Positions 1 through 6,854 of a DNA stretch of 63,199 nt are shown here, in pieces. Each line of letters starts with the position of its first letter. The first letter of the stretch is position 1. Location of the stretch: contig NZ_FUXU01000020.1 in NCBI RefSeq assembly GCF_900167155.1, positions 1-63,199 on the forward strand, read 5' to 3'. The DNA is from Enterovibrio nigricans DSM 22720. GTDB lineage: Bacteria; Pseudomonadota; Gammaproteobacteria; Enterobacterales; Vibrionaceae. The notes beneath the pieces were generated by a model. The model was not told where the DNA came from, made no database searches, and saw only the letters and a list, made by a program, of their open reading frames with translations. The position numbers and the translations under genes are program-made.

Positions 1-42
1 CTTACAGGACTGGGTATGCCTGAAACTCAGTATATTGCTTAA
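1..42 (+). pseudogene. C-terminal fragment of IS transposase
   Basis: Frame 1 reads LTGLGMPETQYIA then stop, as expected for the extreme C-terminus of an IS5/IS903-type DDE transposase. Only 13 residues are inside the window. The identification rests mainly on its position just inside the IS terminal repeat. The full gene probably lies beyond the edge and may be intact. Confidence 0.5.
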
Positions 43-96
43 GAACCGAACAACTTTAGGCTGCCATGTCTTCCAACCGAATTAAGCAACAAAGCC
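1..96 (+). mobile_element. Right end of an IS5-family-like (IS903-group-like) insertion sequence
   Basis: The edge holds the last codons of a reading frame that stops at 40-42, about 50 bp of untranslated DNA, and a terminal inverted repeat ending at 96 whose reverse complement begins GGCTTTGTTGCTTAA. The same 15 bases, inverted, start at 63137, so both window edges lie in copies of the same or a very similar element. GGCTTTGTTG-type ends are characteristic of the IS903 group of IS5. The rhamnose permease frame resumes immediately after position 96, so the element appears to have inserted into that gene. The exact IS name cannot be given without a database. Confidence 0.75.
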
Positions 97-666
97 GGTG
101 AGTGGGTAAATGCCCATGAGATGAACGCTGTGTTTATCAATACACCGCGTACAGAAATAATGGGAGTCCAGGGTTTTGCTTGGATTTCTCTTGTCATTAT
201 TCTTGTCATGTGTTTTTTCACAGAGTATTTGTGCAAAGGCCGTGAAATGTATGCTGCTGGCAATAGTCCAACGGCCGCTTTTTACACCGGCATTGATGTG
301 GGGAAAACACAATTCATTGCGTTTACTATTTCTGGGATGCTTGCCGGATTGTGCGGTTATCTCTGGATTGCACGTTATGCGGTGGCTTATGTCGATGTGG
401 CACTGGGCTTCGAGCTTCAGGTTGTTGCAGCGTGTGTTATCGGGGGAATAAGCATTATGGGAGGGATAGGCTCCGTGCTTGGATGTGTGCTTGGCGCATT
501 GTTTATTGGTGTGATTAACAATGCGCTACCTGTGATAGGTGTATCTCCTTTCTGGCAAATGGCGATTTCTGGCGCTGTTATTGTAATTGCGGTCGTTACC
601 AACTCTAAGGCAGAGCGAAAACAAGGCCGTCTTATTTTGCGTAAAGCCGTTGGAATGAAGGATTAG
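97..666 (+). pseudogene. rhaP: Rhamnose ABC transporter permease, 5'-truncated by IS
   Basis: This is the C-terminal part (about 189 residues, several membrane helices) of a BPD_transp_2 sugar permease of the RbsC/RhaP type. The segment around REMYAAGNSPTAAFYTGID and the later GGISIMGGIGSVLGCVLGA are the conserved cytoplasmic-loop and glycine-rich regions of such permeases. The open frame begins exactly at the IS boundary (97); the first ATG is at 121, but a protein starting there would lack the N-terminal helices. Downstream genes rhaQ-rhaM-rhaK follow the rhizobial rhaSTPQUK order, in which this position is RhaP, an inner-membrane partner of RhaQ in L-rhamnose uptake. It is very likely non-functional as seen. 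The substrate is inferred from context. Confidence 0.75.
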
Positions 667-675
667 GAGGCAGCG

Positions 676-1673
676 ATGAGTAAACTCAATTCTTCTGAAC
701 AATCGGAGACGGCAGTTAAGGGCATTACCTTCAGTGCTAAATTTAAAAGCTGGGAATTCTTTCTGATCGTTATCACAACGATTGTGTTTGTCGTGAACAG
801 TTTCACATCACCTTATTTCTTAGATCCATGGAATCTATCAGATGCCACGTTTAATTTTACTGAGAAAGCGATCGTTGCTTTGCCACTGGCATTATTGATT
901 ATTTGCAGAGAGATTGATCTATCCGTTGCTTCAAACATCGCTCTCTGTTCTGTTGTCATGGGACTGGCAGCCCAATATGGCTGGCCGCTGCCAATGATCA
1001 TTGCTTCAGCATTAGTTGTCGGAACTCTGTGTGGTTTTGTTAATGGTTATGTCGTTACGAAATTTGAAATTCCATCAATCGTTGTGACTATCGGTACGAT
1101 GAGTTTTTACAGAGGAATTACCTACATCATTTTGGGTGATGAGGTGTTGAAAAATTACCCTGCTAGTTTTGAATTCTTTGGCCAAGGTTATGTCTATTGG
1201 ATTTTTAGTTTCGAGTTCATCTCTTTTCTCGTTTTAGCGGTAATCTTTTACATTCTGTTGCATCGCACAAACTTTGGTCGACGTACTTACGCCATCGGAA
1301 ACAACCCGATGGCGGCTTTCTTCTCCGGGATTAACGTTAATCGTCATCGACTCATCCTGTTCAGTCTGGTTGGATTGTTTTGTGGGATCGCCTCATTGAT
1401 GCTGACTTCTAGGCTGGGGAGTACTCGCCCGACGATCGCGCTTGGGTGGGAACTCAGCATCATTACTATGGTCGTGCTTGGGGGGTGAATATTCTAGGTG
1501 GGTCGGGAACCATCGTTGGTGTATGTATCGCAGTGCTTTTAATGGGGCTCGTAACGTTTGGTCTAGGACTTTTGAATGTGCCAGGTATTGTCATGTCGAT
1601 CGTGATTGGTTTCATGTTGATTGCTGTCATCGCTATTCCAATTTTGTATCGCAAATACAAGGAGCTTCGCTAA
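676..1673 (+). pseudogene. rhaQ: Rhamnose ABC transporter permease with frameshift
   Basis: A BPD_transp_2 sugar permease starts at 676 behind a GGAGG ribosome-binding site, 9 bp after rhaP. It reads well through ALGWELSIITMVVLGG, then stops at 1486-1488. The missing tail (GVNILGGSGTIVG onwards, to 1673) lies in another frame. One extra G in the run of six Gs at 1480-1485 would join the two into a normal permease of about 332 residues. This is therefore a one-base deletion in a homopolymer: a sequencing error, a real mutation or a phase-variable tract. Without repair the protein loses its last membrane helices. The product would pair with RhaP in rhamnose import. Confidence 0.8.
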
Positions 1674-1676
1674 GAC

Positions 1677-1991
1677 ATGTATCAAGCATTCGTTATGTAT
1701 TTGAATCCTGATTCCAAGGATGAATACAAAAAGCGCCATGATGAATTATGGCCAGAGTTGGCAGCTCTACTAAAACAACAGGGTATTTCTAATTACCATA
1801 TATCCCTTAACGAGCAGACTTTACATTTATTTGGCAGCATGGAAGTGCCAGATAATTTCGACGCGGAGAGGCTAAAGCAGGAGCCCGTTATGCAGCGCTG
1901 GTGGCAATATATGGCTCCTTTGATGCGTACCAAAACGGGTTCTAACGAGCCTCTTTCAACCTCGCTTACACCAATGTTTTTTCTGGAGTAG
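1677..1991 (+). CDS. rhaM: L-rhamnose mutarotase
   Basis: The 104-residue protein matches the RhaM/RhaU family over its whole length. It has the N-terminal AFVMYLNPDSKDEY strand, the KRHDELWPEL helix carrying the active-site histidine, and the conserved QRWWQYMAPLM and C-terminal aromatic segment. It interconverts the alpha and beta anomers of L-rhamnose in the cytoplasm, feeding the kinase or isomerase. It starts 3 bp after rhaQ and ends 5 bp before rhaK, so it is translated within one operon. In rhizobia the same gene is called rhaU and sits at this position. Family assignment is secure. Confidence 0.92.
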   Translation: MYQAFVMYLNPDSKDEYKKRHDELWPELAALLKQQGISNYHISLNEQTLHLFGSMEVPDNFDAERLKQEPVMQRWWQYMAPLMRTKTGSNEPLSTSLTPMFFLE

Positions 1992-1996
1992 CGTCT

Positions 1997-3376
1997 ATGC
2001 ATCCGGTCATTGTTGTGTTGGATATAGGGAAATCTAATATCAAGGTAAGTGCTGTGTCCATTGAACGTGGGCAATGCATTGCTGTAAAGAAGCGCGAAAA
2101 CAAGCCTGTATACGGGTATCCCTATCAACACGCTGATATTGATGCTATCTGGACTTGGTTCTGTGAGCAGTTGGCTGAGATGGGTAAGCAGTTTTATGTG
2201 AGATACATAACGTGCACGACACATGGAGCGACGGCCGTGTGTTTGTCTCAAGAACAGGTTGCACTTCCTGTACTTGATTATGAATATGACCTGGACAGCA
2301 ATACAAATACAAAGTACGCCGAGATTCGGCCGCCATATAGCGAAACGCGCTCACCCAATTTAAGTGTCGGACTGAATATTGGGCGCCAGCTTTTTTGGCT
2401 ATCGAGACAATTTCCTGCTGAATTTAAGAATGTCGATACCATCCTGACCTTTCTACAATATTGGTGTTGGAAACTGTCAGGCGTCGCTTGCAGCGAGGTG
2501 ACATCGCTAGGGTGCCACACTGATCTATGGAACCCAGAGTCTTCAACACTGTCATCGTTGGTTAAAGGGTTGGATTGGGAATCACTGTTTCCTCCCATGT
2601 TAAATGCCGGCGAATCGTTAGGAAAGATTCTGCCTGTTTTATCCAAAACGTTAGGGCTACCTGTTGAGTGTGAAATCTTAAATGGCTTGCATGATAGCAA
2701 TGCATCCTTAGTACCTTACCTTCTTCGTTGTGAAAGGCCATTTACCGTGATGTCTACGGGCACGTGGGTTGTTATTGCTAATGTAGGGGGCGCAACGGGT
2801 TCACTGAGTGAAGACCAAGATATGTTGTGTAATGTGGACGCATTTGGTGAACCTGTGCCCTGTATCCGATTTATGGGAGGGCGAGAGTGGGAGATTCTGC
2901 ATGCAGCAAATACGGCTGACTTATCCGACTTGAAACAGGTACTTGATAAAGGGGTCTACTTGCTCCCTAGTTTTTCAAGCCAAGGGGGACCATTTCGACA
3001 TCATAATGGAAAAATCATTGGCGAGTCAGATAGCTTAAATGCACGAGAGAAGACAGCGTTAGCCACAATTTACTGCGCTTTAGTCTCTGATTATTGCTTA
3101 ACGCGTTTAGGTTGTTCTGGACCGATTCACATCGAGGGCAGCTTTTCGAATAACCCGTTATTCGCCGAACTTCTGTCTGTATTTCGGCAGCATCAATCCA
3201 TTTACACCAGTAGCGATCAAACAGGCACAACACTTGGCACAGCGAGCCTGTTATCGGAAATAGCCAAACTGAATATGTTATCGCTGAACACGTTCTCTTC
3301 CTCTGAAACACTCCCCGTAGAGCAACTATCAGCGTATCGAAAAGCGTGGTTTGAAATGATCAAATCACTGATCTAA
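1997..3376 (+). CDS. rhaK: FGGY-family carbohydrate kinase, rhamnose operon type
   Basis: The 459-residue protein begins with the ATPase phosphate-1 motif of the hexokinase/actin fold (VIVVLDIGKSNIKVS) and contains the FGGY-like NGLHDSNASLVPYL segment (catalytic Asp) and the phosphate-2-like STGTWVV. It is more like the RhaK/fuculokinase-type kinases of rhizobia than enterobacterial RhaB. It starts 5 bp after rhaM behind a GGAG site. By context it phosphorylates rhamnose or rhamnulose; in Rhizobium leguminosarum the orthologous kinase is also needed for transport activity (established in that organism, inferred here). With rhaP and rhaQ damaged, its substrate supply in this strain is uncertain. 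Confidence 0.8.
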   Translation: MHPVIVVLDIGKSNIKVSAVSIERGQCIAVKKRENKPVYGYPYQHADIDAIWTWFCEQLAEMGKQFYVRYITCTTHGATAVCLSQEQVALPVLDYEYDLDSNTNTKYAEIRPPYSETRSPNLSVGLNIGRQLFWLSRQFPAEFKNVDTILTFLQYWCWKLSGVACSEVTSLGCHTDLWNPESSTLSSLVKGLDWESLFPPMLNAGESLGKILPVLSKTLGLPVECEILNGLHDSNASLVPYLLRCERPFTVMSTGTWVVIANVGGATGSLSEDQDMLCNVDAFGEPVPCIRFMGGREWEILHAANTADLSDLKQVLDKGVYLLPSFSSQGGPFRHHNGKIIGESDSLNAREKTALATIYCALVSDYCLTRLGCSGPIHIEGSFSNNPLFAELLSVFRQHQSIYTSSDQTGTTLGTASLLSEIAKLNMLSLNTFSSSETLPVEQLSAYRKAWFEMIKSLI

Positions 3377-3499
3377 TCGTTGTTACCACTCAACCACTAT
3401 TCCGAAAGACGTGGTTTCAGCATGAAATTAATGGGCTAAACGCACATTGATATTTCAATCATTGTTGATGCGTTAGCCTTGTATTAAGGAGTTAGAAAA

Positions 3500-3685
3500 A
3501 TGGACGAATTAATTAGCAATAAGAAACATGAAGCGTTGGACGAACGAGAAGAACTCTGCGACGAGATTGATGCATTAATGGATTTGATGCACGTTGAAGG
3601 AGAGCTTTCGGAAGGAGCAAAAATTATGATGCGTCGCACACTCGTGAAGTTGGCCAATGCACTCGATGTTCGTCATCAACATTGA
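3500..3685 (+). CDS. Small hypothetical protein, 61 aa
   Basis: A short acidic/basic helical protein (MDELISNKKHEALDEREEL start; MMRRTLVKLANALDV near the end) is preceded by a good AAGGAG site at about 3486-3491, which supports translation. It contains no signal peptide or membrane segment and I do not recognise a family. It lies between the rhamnose genes and the oppositely oriented NiSOD operon. The high charge and predicted helices fit a small regulatory or adaptor protein, but no function can be assigned. Confidence 0.5.
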   Translation: MDELISNKKHEALDEREELCDEIDALMDLMHVEGELSEGAKIMMRRTLVKLANALDVRHQH

Positions 3686-3810
3686 TGCTTAGATGGCGAT
3701 TATTCGGGACGTCAAGGGCCATCTTCCAAACCTTAATTCAATTAGCGCCGACAGGGGAATCCTACGCAAGTGAGTCGTATTGATTGTTCGTGGAAAGACC
3801 ACTTGTTAAT

Positions 3811-4107
3811 TTATTGACATCGAAATACAGACAAAACACGAAAAAGAAGCGTTTTGTCAGAGATAAGACCGATTGCTTTTGGGGAAACGCTTAGCGAGTT
3901 TTCCCCGACAAATGTCATGCCTTTATTCGAGGCATGGGTTTGAAGCTTTTTGATAATCCACCCGAAGCGCGGATGATGAAAAAGATAGATGGAGCCCGTC
4001 TTTTTGGGCCACCACTGTGGTTCACTGGCGGCGAATACAATGTCGCGGTGACAAATATTGGGAGACATAGAGTCCCCCTTGACTCGCATTATTTTGAACT
4101 TAAACAC
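3811..4107 (-). CDS. sodX: Nickel-type superoxide dismutase maturation protease (S26-like)
   Basis: The 98-residue protein carries an S26 signal-peptidase-like core: VKGDSMSP with the nucleophile serine near residue 13, GDIV-like RDIVFA, and FGWIIKK with the general-base lysine near residue 53. It lacks the membrane anchor of true leader peptidases, as expected for SodX. SodX removes the propeptide of SodN so that the new N-terminal histidine can complete the Ni site. It follows sodN directly (sodN ends at 4108, this starts at 4107), indicating translational coupling. The assignment is strong because motif and neighbour agree. Confidence 0.9.
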   Translation of the reverse strand: MFKFKIMRVKGDSMSPNICHRDIVFAASEPQWWPKKTGSIYLFHHPRFGWIIKKLQTHASNKGMTFVGENSLSVSPKAIGLISDKTLLFRVLSVFRCQ

Positions 4108-4608
4108 TTAGGACTTGAGGTTAGGATACACAGTTGGCAGTGAAGGGAGATAGGGACAGTCAGCGGTGTAAACCGCAATGTTCTTGGTCGTCCAAAATAT
4201 CTCAGCAAAGCGATTAACTTTGTCCAACAAAACTAACGCATCATCGCGATTGAGCGTCTGCTTTGCTTTTGAGGCCAACAACATGATCTCGTGGGCCAGT
4301 GTATGTATTTCAGGAAACTGATCGAATTGCGGTTGTTTGAAGTAGTCTCCCCAAATGACACATATTTCCTCTTTCACTTTTTTTCCATGAGATTCTTTCT
4401 GATCAATTAAACGGCAAAGCATGGATTGCTGGCTAACCGTTAGATTACTGTCTGGTAAATCATCAATGAGATCTATCATGCGAATAATCGATAATGTGGC
4501 GACTTGAGCATGAATAGGGTCATATATTTTGCAAGGGATATCGCAATGGGCGGAAACGCTTGGCAGATCAACGTGCTTATCTAATAGCTTGACCAATGAA
4601 TGCAACAT
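4108..4608 (-). CDS. sodN: Nickel superoxide dismutase
   Basis: The 166-residue protein has a 20-residue propeptide ending in SVSA followed by the Ni-hook HCDIPCKIYDP (His21, Cys22 and Cys26 of the precursor). After cleavage these become His1, Cys2 and Cys6, the nickel ligands. The rest is helical, fitting the four-helix bundle of the hexameric enzyme. It dismutates superoxide in the cytoplasm using Ni, sparing Fe and Mn. The hook carries Ile and Lys-Ile where the common form is HCDLPCGVYDP, a conservative change. It lies in a tight four-gene operon with its maturation protease and a His-rich mini membrane protein. A near-perfect Fur box precedes the operon. Confidence 0.95.
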   Translation of the reverse strand: MLHSLVKLLDKHVDLPSVSAHCDIPCKIYDPIHAQVATLSIIRMIDLIDDLPDSNLTVSQQSMLCRLIDQKESHGKKVKEEICVIWGDYFKQPQFDQFPEIHTLAHEIMLLASKAKQTLNRDDALVLLDKVNRFAEIFWTTKNIAVYTADCPYLPSLPTVYPNLKS

Positions 4609-4609
4609 A

Positions 4610-4807
4610 CTATTGACCTCCTGATGTGTTCTTTATATCCATGTAATTGATGATAAGTACGATAATGATGGCCCCAATGGCAAACGGGGCGATCCAGAGG
4701 AGATGTATAAATCCAGATAGCCAATGGGAATGGTCATGGCCTTCATGTGAAAACGCAGTAGAGCTGTAAACAAATAATGGAAGAAGAAAGAGTAATCGTG
4801 AGTCCAT
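4610..4807 (-). CDS. His-rich mini membrane protein of the NiSOD operon
   Basis: This 65-residue protein has a signal peptide (residues 1-20, ending TAFS), then HEGHDHSHW, and one hydrophobic segment of about 25 residues followed by a short hydrophilic tail. The HxGHxHxHW segment followed by a membrane helix resembles the N-terminus of HupE/UreJ nickel permeases, but the other helices are absent. It ends 1 bp before sodN. A role in binding or delivering Ni at the membrane for SodN is inferred from the histidines and the operon, not proven. It does not look like a complete transporter. Confidence 0.75.
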   Translation of the reverse strand: MDSRLLFLLPLFVYSSTAFSHEGHDHSHWLSGFIHLLWIAPFAIGAIIIVLIINYMDIKNTSGGQ

Positions 4808-4827
4808 AAGGCTGCTTTCCCTAGATT

Positions 4828-5196
4828 TTAAGCGGTGTCTTCTAACATTTTTTTTTCGAAAATGTAGAGTTCATTGAGTCCCATCTGATATGCCTTTAAC
4901 AGCTCAATAAAGAACAATTGCTCAGGAGGCGTGTTATTCAACTGATGCTCTATAGCTGTCAATGGCGTTTCTAGATGGAACCGCGCCAATGGAGCTTGAT
5001 TTGCGAGCTTATAAACAACAGATAGATTGTGATGACAAGCTAACCACCCAAAAAGTGCGTCTTTCTGGCGAAACACTAAACTTGGTTGGTCATTCAGCAT
5101 TGTTAACGCGTCGAAATAGCTATCTTCGGCCTCGTTAAAATCTTTCTGTGAGAAAAACAGGTTTCCCGTTCGTATCAGGTGATGCCAATCATTCAT
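4828..5196 (-). CDS. TPR-like hypothetical protein heading the NiSOD operon
   Basis: This soluble helical protein of about 122 residues has TPR-like helix pairs (GNLFFSQKDFNEAEDSYFDAL is typical of one repeat). Start codons in frame are ATG 5196 (MNDWHH), ATG 5211 (MNTVTM) and further upstream. I chose 5196 because the Fur box at 5217-5231 leaves almost no leader for the upstream starts; no clear ribosome-binding site decides it. It resembles a Vibrio family of unknown function, possibly DUF2753. It lies 20 bp upstream of the His-rich gene. A protein-protein interaction role in NiSOD maturation is only inferred. Confidence 0.7.
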   Translation of the reverse strand: MNDWHHLIRTGNLFFSQKDFNEAEDSYFDALTMLNDQPSLVFRQKDALFGWLACHHNLSVVYKLANQAPLARFHLETPLTAIEHQLNNTPPEQLFFIELLKAYQMGLNELYIFEKKMLEDTA

Positions 5197-5216
5197 AGTG
5201 ACGGTATTCATGCAAA

Positions 5217-5231
5217 TGATAATCAATATCA
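5217..5231. promoter_or_regulatory. Fur box ahead of NiSOD operon
   Basis: The bases TGATAATCAATATCA match the 7-1-7 Fur consensus TGATAATNATTATCA with one mismatch. The site sits just upstream of the first gene of the minus-strand sod operon, where bound Fe-Fur would block transcription. This predicts expression of the nickel enzyme when iron is scarce. A flanking ATCAAT/ATTGAT dyad overlaps it. Confidence 0.75.
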
Positions 5232-5371
5232 TTATTGATCGTAATTGGGGAAAGTAAAGTAAATTTTTCGCATACCAAAAAGTAGGGTGTGTAGATTTTC
5301 TTGCGGGATAGAGGGGGGAGACTCTGTCAGTCTATGTTCTATGTTCTATGTACGTTTAAAGTAGCTAGGGG

Positions 5372-5815
5372 TTAGCTAACGTTTAAGTTTGATTGACCGA
5401 GCATAAAAGAGATATGTAGCTCAACCAGCATTTCGCTTTCTTTAAGCCAATCGTCAGAACCTTGTTTCTGGCAGAACTCCATCATTGCAACGATCACTTG
5501 ATCGAGTTTTTTAATACTCCAACGACGGACGTCGACTTCGGAAGAGGAGTGAGAGGCGAGCTGTTGTAATTTAGCGTAGCTAAAATGCAGATAACTGTAT
5601 GCGGAATCCGTATTAAGTTGAGATTCCTCGTGACGGTGTAACTTAAAGCAGGCGTCGAAGAAGTAGGCCAGTGAGTCACTCTTTTCTGGGGATACTGGAG
5701 ATGAAAATAACTCCGCGGGTGGGGATTTTATCAGTTGTGCTAATACTGGGTATTGAAGGTTTTCATTGTCATACCAAGCGCTAATGTCTTCGAGCCAATT
5801 ATCTATGGAATGCAT
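5372..5815 (-). CDS. Hypothetical protein, about 147 aa
   Basis: This soluble, mostly helical protein starts at MHSIDNWLEDISAWYD. ATG 5815 is chosen because a GAGGA site lies about 9 bases upstream, inside a longer frame that would need a TTG start. It has no signal peptide, membrane segment or recognised motif. It is encoded upstream of and in the same direction as the NiSOD operon, but a 175-bp gap with the Fur box separates them, so it is probably a separate unit. Function unknown. Confidence 0.6.
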   Translation of the reverse strand: MHSIDNWLEDISAWYDNENLQYPVLAQLIKSPPAELFSSPVSPEKSDSLAYFFDACFKLHRHEESQLNTDSAYSYLHFSYAKLQQLASHSSSEVDVRRWSIKKLDQVIVAMMEFCQKQGSDDWLKESEMLVELHISFMLGQSNLNVS

Positions 5816-5973
5816 AATGAAGTTCCTCAATGGTAAAAGAGGGATTCTAGAAAACAGTCAGACTTTACTGCTTTGTTTTAATACTGCGCGGCACGAGCTT
5901 AAAAGGAAAGAAGCGGCTCCGGCGAAATTGCGAAGAGCCGACTTTAACGTCGTAAATGTTCTAAATCGCTGAT

Positions 5974-6651
5974 TTATATCCCTAGGTCATCGGTAAGAGA
6001 CGTGGATGCATTGGCGGGAGACTTTGCGGAATTCCCATCGTTTTGTTTAGCGACTTCAGTTTCAAGAATAGAATCAGGATTAACTTCATCACCTTCTTCA
6101 AACTCTTCTAGCTGAATGAACTCAGTGCGTTCCATTGAAAGCTCAAGATAGAAAATATTGTTGTTCTCTGTACTAAAGCTGACTCGCCTTGCCTGAGGTC
6201 TGTCTATATTGCTGTCGACGGTAACATTGATGTTTTTGTTAATCGCCATCATTTTAGGCTGGTTTTGAGTGATATTTGTATGAAGCGACCGCCTCACTTT
6301 ACCAGTGAAGTCGCCGACAATTTGGTTCATCAATTCACCGAGAACATCGGCCACTTCGTCAGACGTATGCAAGGTGGCTAACTCTTCCGCGGGAATACCC
6401 ATATGCGACATGTATTTTTGATAAACCTCTAGCGCAGCTTTAGCTTCAAAATTGATAACAACTAAACCTGAAAAACCGCCATCAAACAAAACAAAACACC
6501 CAAAGTCAGGCTTTAGACTTGTTTTGGTGATCTTTTGGACCATCGCGGAGTGGTGTATTGACGTATCAGTAGCTTTTGACAGAACCCCAGTTACTGACTG
6601 GCACAGCTTTAGCAAAATGTCTTCTGAAGTGACGATCTTAGTTTTTCTCAT
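5974..6651 (-). CDS. CheX-like domain protein (DUF3334-like)
   Basis: The 225-residue cytoplasmic protein contains VLGELMNQIVGDFTGKVRRS near residue 104, which matches the E-x2-N-x2-G helix of the CheC/CheX/FliY phosphatase fold. The flanking strands (FVLFDGGFSGLVVINFEA) also fit this fold. The C-terminal tail is acidic and low in complexity. It corresponds to a Vibrionaceae family annotated as DUF3334, to my recollection. CheX proteins dephosphorylate CheY-P; whether this one does is not shown. It lies downstream of a large hybrid kinase gene on the same strand with a 200-bp gap, which hints at shared signalling. Confidence 0.7.
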   Translation of the reverse strand: MRKTKIVTSEDILLKLCQSVTGVLSKATDTSIHHSAMVQKITKTSLKPDFGCFVLFDGGFSGLVVINFEAKAALEVYQKYMSHMGIPAEELATLHTSDEVADVLGELMNQIVGDFTGKVRRSLHTNITQNQPKMMAINKNINVTVDSNIDRPQARRVSFSTENNNIFYLELSMERTEFIQLEEFEEGDEVNPDSILETEVAKQNDGNSAKSPANASTSLTDDLGI

Positions 6652-6854
6652 AGTTCTTCCACTTGTCTCTAGTATTAGCGTATCGATATAAGTGTGGCAC
6701 TAAATGTTAAACGCTGCCGAAATATGGAAAATTTCACGCTATTTCAACGAAAATAGAGAGTTATGGATAGAAAGAGGCCATGTTGTTTGGTGGAAAAAAG
6801 CGAAGCGACGAGAAAAATCAGCATCGCTTCAATTCTTGGCTATGCCTAGCCGTT

